From contig OX235273.1 in NCBI GenBank assembly GCA_944472155.2, forward strand, positions 104,492,582 through 104,556,581: 64,000 nucleotides of DNA, given 5' to 3'. Within the stretch, counting starts at the first letter, position 1; every line of letters begins with the position of its first letter. A program made the translations under genes and the position numbers. Positions 1 to 9,700 of this stretch are shown here, piece after piece. Under the pieces are notes generated by a model. The model saw nothing but the letters and a program-made list of their open reading frames with translations. It did no database searches and was not told the origin of the DNA. This stretch comes from Trichobilharzia szidati (lineage: Eukaryota; Platyhelminthes; Trematoda; Strigeidida; Schistosomatidae).

Positions 1-880
1 CGTTACCAGTTTCTATATGGTATTGGACCAGTTATGTTCTCCACGGGTTTTTTCCATCCCAGTCAAAACAGTCCCCATATTTGTCTAGCATTTTATTAAA
101 GTTGGCTGTCATTTCCGATGGTAGGGGTTCTACAGTCGTCAGTATTCGCTATTTCTCAATCTTAGCATCTCCATGCACGCCGAAATTGCCGTGCTCTACG
201 TCGTTCCCTGTAATGAAAGGAATGGAACAGTCCCCCAGTTTAAGAGTCCTCTGACTACGATCTATCATCCCGGACAGCTTTTCCAGGAGGTCGACTCCCA
301 AGATTACCTACCACAGCACCAGGGTAGAGACGATGAAAGCGTGCTGAAGTGACAGTGTGCCCAATTCAAGAGGCAGCAGGACCACTCCCTGGGATTGGAC
401 GCAATCTCCATTGGCTGTCATAAGCCGCAACTTGTGAGTCCCTATTGTGGGCCTAAACGTCTCTGGAACACACGAGGAATGTATGACACAACAAGTTGAT
501 CCTGAGTCAACTAACATAACACACTTTTTTCCACCTATAAACCCTACAACTTTCAGGGAGTAGGTGACACCGATAAGGTTTACAATAAGCACACATTTCA
601 TATCAATCTGTGACTTACCTGAATTGTGACCACAACTCCTAGCAAGCTTACCAAACCGCCTGCAGTGGTAGCAATCGTTTCCTGAGGTGGATTGCGACTG
701 TGGGCGTGCTTTCCACGGTGGAGCGGGATTCTGTGCATGTTTTATTGTTCTGTCATGATATCCCATTGCGTTTACTTGTGGGCATGTAGTTGCTGGTTCT
801 ACCAGGTTTCCACTAAGCGTGACAAAGATACAGGTTCTGCCATGGAGGTTGGAGTGTATAAATTGAAATCCTTCCTCTAA
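1..880 (-). mobile_element. Gypsy-type LTR retrotransposon gag-pol fragment, decayed
   Basis: Read on the minus strand, the frame from about 766 down to 308 encodes a nucleocapsid-like zinc knuckle (CYHC...RSC spacing C-x2-C-x4-x-x4-C) followed by a retropepsin active site DSGST. The knuckle histidine is replaced by lysine. Below 308 the same frame continues past a stop into a protease tail (ILGVDLLEKL) and towards an RT start, with further stops before the window edge. Upstream of 766 the frame is broken. Order gag, protease, RT is that of Gypsy/Ty3 elements. It looks like a dead copy. No LTR was found next to it, so its family is not settled. Confidence 0.75.
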
Positions 881-1146
881 CGGAAGTTGAAACTCTGCAG
901 GAACTTGGAAAATATAGCGTCTTCAAATAGTGACCTTATCAGAGGAGGGATATCATATATTTCTGTGACTCCTTCAAGGCCTGCCGAACTATTTTCTCTC
1001 CACACAGTTATAACAGGGCACCCCTAGAACTTATCATCAATGAGCGTCTAAAAGTAATTTTTTACGTGGTACGTTCAAAATTGGTGACATTTTTGCACGT
1101 GTTTCTCTGATATCCATTTACTGCTTATTGATATGTAATCCTTTAA

Positions 1147-1470
1147 ATTACGGCCCAAATCCCTCCAAAACGTGTTCGTAGAAACACAATTGTTTTAGAT
1201 AGTGGCTCAACCTCGGTTACAACTGCATTACCGCCCTGTAATACGGTATCAACCGCTACCTCACAAAATGGCGCAAGTGCAGTTCTCACTCCTGTGAAAC
1301 AGTTGAAAAGTGTTCTATTAAAGAACTCTGAGTTCTTCAAGTCAAACGGCCTTGTGAAAGATATTCAGAGGCAAGTAAGTGAACTTCAGGCGAAATTAGG
1401 TCAGTGGGATAGCACCCCACCCCGTCGGTTAATGCGCCTGGGCAATGTGGCCAAAACGTGGGCTGAATAG
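1147..1470 (+). CDS. Unidentified open frame, possible exon
   Basis: An open frame of 107 codons without an early ATG, beginning after a TAA at 1144 and ending in TAG. It is rich in Ser/Thr/Val in its first half (contains LDSGSTSVTT) and becomes basic and helical (KDIQRQVSELQAKL). A good splice donor (CAA then GTAAGT) lies inside the frame near 1372, so a shorter exon ending there is possible. Codon third positions are more mixed than in the surrounding AT-rich DNA. I do not recognise the family. DSGST recalls a retropepsin but nothing else around it does. It could be chance. Confidence 0.3.
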   Translation: MTAQIPPKRVRRNTIVLDSGSTSVTTALPPCNTVSTATSQNGASAVLTPVKQLKSVLLKNSEFFKSNGLVKDIQRQVSELQAKLGQWDSTPPRRLMRLGNVAKTWAE

Positions 1471-1479
1471 GTAATTTTG

Positions 1480-1770
1480 ATCGGAAAACAGGTAGGCAAA
1501 AGATGGTGTGAATACAACAGATTTTACCAACTTTGCCCATATTGGTCACTTTTTCCCCGTTTGCCCATATTCGGAAAAATTTTTTGTCCCACTTTTCCCA
1601 CGTGACCCACGTTTTCACCCACTTATCCCATGTGCAGAAATTCAAAATATACCCACTTTTACCGCATTCACCCACTTTTTCAACGACCTGTTTATCCACT
1701 ACTGCTATTTTCGTGACGAAAAAGGCCCTCATTTTCCCTTTCAACTCACGTATTATTAGAATTAATTAGC
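1480..1770. repeat. Degenerate CCCA-rich repeat tract
   Basis: The stretch repeats short units of the kind CCCACTTTT, CCCATATT and CCCACGT at irregular spacing of about 9 to 18 bases. On the minus strand one frame becomes a tryptophan-lysine rich pattern (WDKWVKTW, WEKWDKKF), which reads as a translated low-complexity tract rather than a protein. No gene is supported here. Confidence 0.5.
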
Positions 1771-1972
1771 GTATTAGTCCTACCAGTTCTCTAAGGAACT
1801 GCTTACACATTGTCGTCCTCTGAAGTTACTACTGCAATCAAATTTACTACACTTACGAGCTCAGCGACTACTGCCTTACGAATCTTTCACCTCATTCAAT
1901 GCTTATGCCACTGATATAAAACAAGGCCAACGGAGTTAGGGAATTTTATATTTTATACAGTGAAATGTCGGT

Positions 1973-2254
1973 TTAAAAAAACAACAACCGGATGAAAGAT
2001 TCCACAAAATGACCTCCTAAATTATTCTGAGGACATTTATTAGCTGGGCCCAGGTTGAATGACGTTGGCACACATCTGTTATGAAGGAAAGAGGGAAGCA
2101 GTTGAATACGCCTCAAAACCATTAAGTGCATAAAAACGGGGAATACTTTTCCCTTAAAAACTACCTCTTCTGGTGAGAAATCCAATAATTTCCGAATACG
2201 TTGATCATGGCACCAATTTTTGGTGGCTTTGACTATCGCTTCGAGTGTTTCCTC
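1973..2254 (-). pseudogene. In-frame continuation of the DUF4806-like gene after its TAG
   Basis: The same frame is open for about 93 codons beyond the TAG. The first 35 residues (ETLEAIVKATKNWCHD, then RKLLDFSPEEVVFKGK) look like real coding sequence; the rest is hydrophobic and less convincing. Either the gene is broken by one nonsense base, or this is 3' untranslated sequence left over from a longer ancestor. Confidence 0.4.
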
Positions 2255-2295
2255 CTAGGTGGACCCAAGTTGTAATTGCTTACTAATGATGACAT
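2255..2295 (-). CDS. DUF4806-like gene, terminal exon
   Basis: 41 nt from acceptor AAATTCAG to a TAG stop. Encodes DVIISKQLQLGST. The frame after the stop reads EETLEAIVKATKNWCHDQRI, which is what the family usually shows next (an acidic-aliphatic helix with Trp and Arg), so the TAG may be a recent nonsense change or a wrongly joined exon. Confidence 0.45.
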
Positions 2296-3066
2296 CTGAA
2301 TTTTCGTTAAGTATACAATGTTCTGATTCCAAAAAGTCAACATACCAATTATAAGCTGGAAAAATGTGAAATCTCGGACACCATTCTTTTCCGCTGTACC
2401 CTTATACGTCATTACTCTTGCTAAGCTTTTATTGACGACTGCGCTCAGCAATCGGCGCGTAGACATGGTTACGTTATTTTGCACCCTAAATGAGAGTCGG
2501 CACATCTGAATCAACTTAACAAACTTGGTTGAAATTCCTTACTATTTTCTTAAAGTACTTCCGGTTTTTCAGTTTACGTTCGAAAATTTCAAGCATAGCA
2601 AATGATTTAACCGGTAGCTTGACATCGTATTCACCGTCATCAGTTGTGCCGTCATTGCTAGCGGCCAACGCGAGGTCGACACGCTTAATTAATCTCGCTT
2701 GCGATTCACATAATGTTTCAACACAAACTGTTAAATAATTATAGGATAAACATAAAATAAGATTGAACTGCGCCTGTTAGTTTACTAATAGCATCCGTCA
2801 TTTCCTGGCGACCCTTAGTATCCTTGGGTGACCTGAGAAAGAATGGCTGTTAAGTTTGGTGTCACTTACATAACAGGTGTACTCGTAGCAGCAACCATAT
2901 GCGAATCCGAAAATGCTTCATTATAATGTACGGTTGAATATCTGTCATACTTGGTATTCCTTTTCGAAACAGGTGCACTACTATCAAGGTCTGCGTAATC
3001 TGGGTTGCCCACGTCATCACCGACCTCCAGTTTATGCGGCAAAGGATGGACATAACGCGACACAGG
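2255..3066 (-). CDS. DUF4806-like gene, five exons, 5' end not found
   Basis: Five exons (3066-2870, 2832-2786, 2727-2543, 2505-2346, 2295-2255) join without a phase conflict to 210 codons ending in TAG. All introns are short (37, 37, 50, 58 and similar) with GT..AG ends. The last third carries the pattern of the DUF4806 family: KLPVKSFAMLEIFERKLKN, then FKKI, then STRRLLSAVVNKSLARVMTYKG and FTFFQLII. The first exon is acidic and polar and unassigned. DUF4806 proteins are multi-copy in many invertebrates and of unknown function; some may derive from transposons. The upstream exon is missing because a Penelope-like element lies directly against the first acceptor. The reading frame stays open after the TAG (see separate entry), so this may be a pseudogene. 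Confidence 0.6.
2346..2505 (-). CDS. DUF4806-like gene, exon with second half of the domain
   Basis: 160 nt after a 37-nt intron (2506-2542), acceptor GATTCAG, donor GTATGT. Encodes NNVTMSTRRLLSAVVNKSLA then RVMTYKGTAEKNGVRDFTFF and QLII. The series RRLL..V..K.LA..MTYKG..........F.F..LI matches the conserved C-terminal half of DUF4806 (helix, aromatic-x-K/W-G turn, then F-x-x-L). Confidence 0.6.
2543..2727 (-). CDS. DUF4806-like gene, exon with first half of the domain
   Basis: 185 nt from acceptor TTTAACAG to donor GTAAGG. Encodes CVETLCESQARLIKRVDLAL, an acidic linker, then KLPVKSFAMLEIFERKLKN and RKYFKKI. The proline-leucine start followed by an LE..E..L helix and a basic F-x-K-x-I stretch is the expected beginning of DUF4806. 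Ends in phase 0. Confidence 0.6.
2786..2832 (-). CDS. DUF4806-like gene, 47-nt micro-exon
   Basis: Bounded by acceptor TTTCTCAG and donor GTAAAC on the minus strand. One base plus 15 codons plus one base, encoding SPKDTKGRQEMTDAI. It is the only placement I found that keeps the frame open between its neighbours; the following 58-nt intron contains a CTAAC branch-point-like motif. The donor is weaker than the others. Confidence 0.45.
2870..3066 (-). CDS. DUF4806-like gene, first visible exon
   Basis: 197 nt read from acceptor AAATCAG (minus strand) to donor GTAAGT. It encodes 65 codons plus two bases, beginning PVSRYVHPLPHKLEVGDD and ending ATSTPV. Rich in Asp, Ser and Tyr, no recognised domain. 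The next exon supplies the final G of an ATG (Met) codon. The acceptor is less certain than the donor. Confidence 0.5.
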
Positions 3067-3384
3067 CTGATTTCATGGAAATCACTTCTATCGCATATGT
3101 TGAGTGTAGACTCAACGATTCAGGATTCAGCAATCAATCTCACTCTATCCCCAACTACCTATATTACTTCTTAGAATTTTGACTCTGTCCCACCCACCCT
3201 ATTGTGTGATTGTGTGTGAATGCATGCAGTGCGACTGCTGATTTTTCTTCCAAATAACTTTTCTTCATGAGATCAATCATTCTTACATTAGCCACTAAAT
3301 TCTCATGTTCTGATAATCTCACTACTCCTGCCTGATCTCCTAGTTTGACCTATGCAGTTGACCGAACTCACAGTCATTGCAAGG

Positions 3385-3996
3385 TGTAAGATCCATTCAA
3401 TTCCCATCCTTGAATCAAGTCAACCTATCCCGGATCAGCCTAGCGTTGTTGCAACCCAATTATCCATGCCTAACGTGTCTATCCCCCCTTGTTTAATGAA
3501 CTGTGTGTGTTTTTACATCGATCCGTTTAGTCAGACAGTTGGACTCATGACCCAATCAGAGTATTTTTGTGAACTGTTATTTTGCTGACCCATGTCTTAC
3601 TTTGTACTATTCTGTCGAGTTTATCTTATTTATTGATCTTCATCTGTATCAGCCTACCTGGTTAAGTAGCCAATTAAATTCTATCTTTGTGCCTATGCTC
3701 TGTCTATCTCTTACTTGGGTTCATTCTTCTACTGACTGCTTACCTGAACGGTCGTGTCTGATTCCGGCTAGTTCGCAATTTTGGCTGTAACGTTATTCCG
3801 CTCTGATAGCGGTACCTTGCTTTCTGTTAAGCGTTGTGCTTTGTACTCTTGAAAGCGTTAAGGTTTGTTATATATATAATTATTGATTTGTTTATTAATA
3901 GTACCGTAGAAACAGTGACCGGCTTCTTGTTTGTTCTGGACCGGGATAGCCTTTATCTACGCGTGACTTAATTTCAAGCGATATTGCGCTTATACA
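3385..3996. mobile_element. Insertion of about 610 bp, probable solo LTR of another family
   Basis: The block splits the PLE sequence. CAAGGTGT stands on both sides (3380-3387 and 3995-4002), and removing one copy restores the PLE sequence seen in other copies. The block starts TGTAAG and ends TTATACA, so its ends fit the TG...CA rule of LTRs, and it holds a TATATATATAA stretch. The exact duplication length is ambiguous because the flank overlaps the ends. No coding sequence is visible. Confidence 0.5.
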
Positions 3997-4611
3997 AGGT
4001 GTTTTGTAAATTATATTATTTTGTTTAATTAGGTCCACCGGTTCTTCTAGCCTACAGAGCTTGCCTTATTCGAGTGAGTTTGTAGGTTTGAATGCCACGA
4101 CCCTGATTCCTGCTTTATTGAGAATCCGACGTAGGGTCTCAGACGTCCCTACCTTATATGGTGAAACTGTAGATGCCTTACATTCTTTGTTATTTACGTT
4201 ATCATTATTAGTTCCAGCATTATTTTTATTTTGCTTTTGACCACTTTTGATATTCCTGATGAATTTTATAGGATAGTTAGTTATTTAACACCAACGCCTT
4301 TTCTATCTGTTTCATTTCATCGTTTAGGTTTTTAGTTGTACTTCTTAGTGCTATTGCTCGGTTTGTTAAACACTTAACTAAGTAAGCCTTTACAGACAAC
4401 GTATGAGATCAATTAGTCTAAGTATCTATTAGAATGCGTTGGCTTTATATAAACGCTAGTGTTCATTCGTGTTATTTTACAGTCTAACCATAGCTAATTC
4501 TCCTTGTTCATTTTCCGACTCAAATGTGAATTTTATTCCCTTTACTAAGTGAGTTTATATGCGTTTATTTAAATGTCTAATCAATTTCACTCATGTATAT
4601 AAATGAAGCAA

Positions 4612-5249
4612 GAAATTTCATACATTTATTCCCCTTAATGAATTTGAACAAAGCAAAAACTACAGTTTTAGCAGAATAAATTGGTACATTCAGCTTGATT
4701 ATAAAGGTGAAAACATTGCAGCAATGATCAACAGAAGGCTGAGTACATCACTAACCATAGCCTATCCTGCAACTAAGCTCGTCTCCATCTATTGAACAAC
4801 TTGCTCTTTGGTGCAATCAAAAATCGATAGATATCCTTCTCATGTTAACTGCAACTGCATATAGAAATTTACATGTATCTGCGGGAGCAGTTACATTGGA
4901 AGAACAAAAAGAAGGGCATATCTACGATTTTCTGAACATGTACCAAAAAGCTTATGTCTAAAGGGAACAAATGCTTTAAACAGTGCCGTCACCTCGACAC
5001 GGGTCATGAGGTCAACGTCGGAAAGTCGTTCAAAACTATCAATAGGCAAAAGAGCTCAATTCTCCTTAATTTTACTGAAGCCATTTCCATCAAGCGCCTG
5101 AAACCTGATTTATACGTCCAGAAAGAAGCGGTTATCAGTCTTTCTTTGCCCCGGTAACTGGATATTTTTCATTTCTCTTTCATCTGAATGCGAGATGCTG
5201 AAAAGTTTCATTGTGTATGATTATTATTGTTCGGAATAGTGTTTAATAT

Positions 5250-5297
<48 letters not shown>

Positions 5298-5475
5298 TGT
5301 ATGCGTATATTGATAGATTGATTTTGTTTAAAATGAACTCTGTGCAAGTATGTTAAAATTGTTTTTGCAGATACATTCAATGATGTCTTTGCCCTGAAAG
5401 CAGCTGACGAGAAGGCAACGAAATAAAAGATGGTACCACTTTATTCTGCTAAAACTGTAGTTTTTGCTTTGAAGC
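4612..5475 (+). mobile_element. Second Penelope-like element nested in element I
   Basis: Its ends are a 31-bp perfect inverted repeat (4652-4682 and 5440-5470, core AACTACAGTTTTAGCAGAAT). Between them a plus-strand PLE endonuclease tail is readable (SAGAVTLEEQKEGHI in one frame, then TGHEVNVGKSFKTINRQKSS and RLKPDLYVQKEAV in another), ending in CCCCGGTAA. The flanking GAAGCAAGAAA occurs on both sides (about 4604 and 5472), which looks like a target duplication. A TA microsatellite lies within. Confidence 0.65.
5253..5294. repeat. (AT)n microsatellite
   Basis: About 20 uninterrupted AT units inside the nested PLE. Confidence 0.95.
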
Positions 5476-5611
5476 AAGAAAGTTGTATGAGTAGTGCCTT
5501 GATATGATTATGAGGAGTAATAAATTGTGCTCGAAACGTCGTCATCAGTTAATATTACTGTACAACACTGTGTGATTTGCCAAAATAAAAAAAATATATT
5601 ATCTATAAGAA

Positions 5612-5915
5612 CCTGTTTCACGAAAAATAGACAGATGGGAATGGAGATGGCTTGAATAACACTGAGGAGACCGATAAATGACACACTACGTGCCAGACCA
5701 ACTCTGGAGTGGATTTCAAATGCGAAACAACGAGATTAACACGAATCCGAGGGTACACATGAAGGGAACACATCAAGTAGAAAAGATGTGAAAGCTCATG
5801 GTGAGTAGTAGAGCCAGCTAAATAAGACAAAACAGAACAGAGTATACAGTGAAGATGTGTGCCGATGAAGCCCTATGTCCCACACTTGGAACCCAAGCGA
5901 ATAGTTATAATGATA
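5612..5915 (+). mobile_element. LINE-A 3' end, decayed
   Basis: Plus-strand similarity to the RT tail of the other LINE-A copies: ITLRRP, ARPTLEW, then the end ATGAAGCCCTATGTCCCACAC. Frames are broken; there is no clear TAA tail. Confidence 0.55.
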
Positions 5916-6340
5916 ACAACAGATTTATATATAAAAATATATATATTTCTTCAATTAATTACGATTAAAATACGTTAGTTTATCAATCATCAACACCATC
6001 ATCACCAATCAAATCCGAAGAAGATAACAAACCAATGAGAAGAGACATCCATCTGGGTGTCTACATGTATGTGTGTGTTTGTCTAGGCGTCTGCTTACAG
6101 ATTGTCAAAAAAGTGAACGCAAATGCAACAAAAAAATAATAATTTCTAGAAAATGATGCAGAAAAAGTCTGTGATGAATGAGTGTACACACTCTCTCACA
6201 CACACACACATGAATCAAGAAGAGAGCGAAGCCTGAAGCAGTCGGGGGGGGGGGGGGGCAATAAAAGTTTTAAGATATGAAGAGAAGAGATATGTATGTG
6301 CATATCTTTGGCTCAAAATGAAACTTCATGAGCGATTTTA
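5916..6340. other. 3' flank of the N4BP2-like gene, simple sequence
   Basis: Contains AT-rich runs, a CA-rich tract near 6200 and a run of 15 G at 6244-6258. On the minus strand this is the region just after the N4BP2-like stop codon, so it should include its 3' UTR; AATAAA on the minus strand overlaps the stop itself. No other gene is seen. Confidence 0.5.
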
Positions 6341-6799
6341 TTATGCCTTACTAATCAATCTTGAAGGGTTATTGTTTAAATTCACCGTGAAATGACCTGA
6401 ACCAATTCTGAAATTCTCTTCAAATTTATATCCATTTTTTGTAAGATATTGTATGACAGCAGGTCGGAGAACTGGTGACACTGACACAAGATCACTTTCA
6501 CAACCAGCAGCCCGACCTGTAATCACTGTAAAATATTTTGGTACATTTATGATTGAATTCCTTGTATTCTTCATGCTTAATTTATCCTTTAAATAGCTTA
6601 AACGTTGTTGTAGTACACTAAGCGCACAGGATTTATTTAATCCGTGTAAATCAAGGTAGGAGAAGGCTAAACATGCTGCACTAATCGGTCTTTCACCGTT
6701 TGTCAATAATTCTTCTTCATACAGTATTGATCTTGTATCAACTAGGTATTCAGCTTTTTGAAGATTGAAATAATACAGTTCATTTTGCAGTGATCTAAG
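6341..6799 (-). CDS. N4BP2: N4BP2-like terminal exon with SMR domain
   Basis: 459 nt, acceptor TCTATAG, TAA stop at 6341-6343. It starts LRSLQNELYYFNLQKAEYLV, a helical pre-SMR segment in the place where DUF1771 sits in relatives. The SMR domain follows: SYLDLHGLNKSCALSVLQQR with the catalytic-type DLHGL, then YFTVITGR, SPVLRPAVIQYLTKNGYKF and GHFTVNL. SMR domains nick or cut RNA or DNA. In most relatives TGxG is followed by HS; here it reads TGRAAGCES, a small variation in the substrate loop. Confidence 0.85.
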   Translation of the reverse strand, partial: LRSLQNELYYFNLQKAEYLVDTRSILYEEELLTNGERPISAACLAFSYLDLHGLNKSCALSVLQQRLSYLKDKLSMKNTRNSIINVPKYFTVITGRAAGCESDLVSVSPVLRPAVIQYLTKNGYKFEENFRIGSGHFTVNLNNNPSRLISKA

Positions 6800-9700
6800 C
6801 TATAGAGAAGAGAGAATTAAAGGGAAAAGAAATAATACATAAAGCAGAAATAAATTAATACATAAATTAATTTGTATTTAATTGGTGGATGGTGACTAGA
6901 GCAGTGGAATCCAGCCAGGATGCGCATTTCGTCCTATTTGGGACTCGTCAACTAGCTGGATGTACCTGCATTTCTCAGTGAGTGATGGATAATGTTCCCA
7001 CCGAGGCTCGAACCCAGTGCCCATAGTTTCAAACACCAGCCAAAGCGTTATCCACTAGACCACTTGGGCCACGAGAGCCACCTCTTGTGCAACGGGTCAT
7101 ATTAATTTATTTAATTGAATTTTAGATTTTCCCGTCGATTGATTGGACCGAAGTGCTTGGTCTCAGGTTGACATGTCGGCTTAAATTAATTGATCGTTTA
7201 CTAATATAATAATATAATCAAACTGAGTGACTCGCTACCATGCTTCAATCTGAAATGATGTTAGAGTATTTGTGTCCTCACACCGCCGACCCTCGACCTG
7301 CTGTACCCCACCACTACTGGTCACGACTTCTCACTAGAACCCAGGTATCTAACTCCCTGAATAGGGTCAGTCGCTGTTAGTGAACAGTAGATTGATATTC
7401 AAGTGTTGCTTTGCAGGGAATAGGTCGGCTACAGGATTTCATTATGGCTTAATGGTCTACGAGCTCATCTTGTAACCGGGAGGTCCTGGGCTCGAACCCC
7501 GGTAGGTGCGAGTTAGCCAGTGTTTCTCTAAACGATGCCAGCTCATGATGAAATCCTGCAGCCAATCAAATCGAATCCCTGCAAACCAACACACTAGAGA
7601 CTGGCCCTATTCAGGTAGGTAGTTAGTTAACTGGGTTCTAGTGTGAAGTCACGACCAGTGTTGTTAGATATTTGGAGGCAAATGGTAGGGAGCCCTGTTT
7701 CATCTACGGTTTTGTCCTATTTGATACTTGTCAGCAAGGCGTACCTGCAACCCTGAGGCAACTCATTTCCATTCTCAAATCCAAACCCGCGTCACCAGTT
7801 AGCTATCCGGGTTTATAATCGACTTCCTGTAATAATGTAATGCATACATTGATTCGTCATTAGCAAATAAACAATGTCATGTGTCTAGTCCATGGTCTTG
7901 GTGCATATTGAACTGACTATCAATCCAGTTTCTAATCTGGTCACCAACCTAGATGACTGGCCATCATCGCAGTGGTTTGAGGCCATAGGCACGAAGAGCC
8001 GAACGTAGGCTTCGTCTTTGTTGGCAGTCAGCCGTCAGCCAGAAAGGCGCATCTGCAACCTTCAAGGAAGTCATGTCCCTTCTGATGTTTGAACTACTCA
8101 GGTTCACGATTAATTGACAAGTGGTAATGTCTTTGATTGTATATCACTGAGTGAGGCGGGTTTCAATCTCAGAGGGGATATCGGTCCTTTCAAGTTTGTA
8201 GATCCGCTTCGCTGAAGAGTACCAACCTAGGTAGACATTAGAATTTGGCGTACTATCATCTTGCATTTGACAGAGGCCAATAGCATATCAGACAATCTAA
8301 GATTTCTGTTCAGTGTGTTCAGGAAACTCTGTATTATTTCATCGGCGTCTTCACCTAAGAAGACAAAGTTGTCTGCACGCTTTTGGAATTCACACACATA
8401 TATATGTGTGGGTCTTCTGCAATCAGTCTTCCTTTATACCAACCAAAACCTTTCTGTAGAACCTTGGTCCTATTACAGTCGATCTTGTGTCCCGTTTCTA
8501 TAGAGTATAGTGCAATCACCGATCTGTTTTCTAGCTTCTTCAAATCTGCAGAGGTCTTTGGAACCACCTTTAGACATTGTTTATGCTCCTTTACTCTTAC
8601 ATTTACCGGTCTAGAAGTTTCTCCTACACATACAGCGTCACAATCCCCACAACTGATCTGGTAAACACACTTCTGTTGATTGTCTTCTTCTATTTTATCC
8701 CTGGCCTTCACTAGTGATGAGTGTAAGGTGTCCGCTGCACGAAAATACACTCTTATGTTTGTCATGATTGTTAAGAATTCGCTTTATTTCATCCGACGTT
8801 TCTTTGCGGTAAGGAATCCCCAATGTGTTAACCCAATTCTTAGCAAAAGGTTTCCATTCATCCACATCTCTTCCCATTTTAAATATTTTTTTTATGAAAG
8901 CTTCGGGATAGTTATTTGATTCAAGAGTGAATTGAACCAATTTTAGTGCCCTGATTTCACTTTCTTGGAGTGTTTAGTAAAATAAAAAGCAGATGGTATG
9001 CTTGAAATAAACATCTTCAGAAAGCCAACAACAAATTCGGACAGATACCTAGACTACAATTCAGCACATCCCTTTACCAGTAAAGTAATGGTGACCAAGA
9101 ATCTGATTAACACAGCCAAAACGTCTAGTTACTGAGGAGTAGGAGTAGGATGGCCAGAAAAGATCAACAACAGAGATCTCTGGCAATGAGCGAACCAACC
9201 AGGAACCGATTGTGAAACAAATAGGCAGGAAGAAATGGAGGTGGATTGGATTCGCCATACTCTGAGGAAACAAACCATCAAGTGACATCACTAGACAAGC
9301 CATTGCTCGAGTGGAGCCGAAAGGGAAGCGGCGAGTTGGTCGTCAGTGCGAGGGTGACTTGGAGGAGGTCATGTGAAGAGGAGATGAAAACGTGTGGGCA
9401 GGCTTGGAGCCAGGTGAAGATTCTAGCAGAGAAACGAACGCAATGGAGACGCACGGCTGAAGCCCTATGTCCCTCTAGGAATTAAAGGAAACAATAATAA
9501 TAATAATAATAGGAGTAGGAGGAGATCAACAGGGATCAACTAAACCTAACTCCGCAAGAGCAGATACATAGGACGTTCGTCGAGGAACAGATCCCGCCGC
9601 GTTCGAGAGCACCTTCCAGCTTGGCTGAGCAAACGAGACAGTAGAGGTATTATTTAATCGATATTGCAGCATATTGTAGATACTGACCACTCAGCATCTG

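Larger units (their letters stand above)
3080..5610 (-). mobile_element. Penelope-like element I, with two nested insertions
   Basis: Minus-strand remnants of PLE coding run from the RT end near 4560 through the linker (TSETLRRILNKAGIRV, LCRLEEPVDLIKQNNIIYK) to GIY-YIG remnants around 3080-3380. The outer end at 5472-5610 is the inverted terminal segment shared with other copies (contains CTCGAAACGTCGTC). Frames are broken throughout. It is interrupted by an LTR-like block at 3385-3996 and by a second PLE at about 4612-5475. Its inner end abuts the first acceptor of the DUF4806-like gene. Confidence 0.75.

Noticed and set aside
6244..6258. G-quadruplex regulatory element from the run of 15 G
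   Set aside because: A homopolymer next to simple repeats with no other support.
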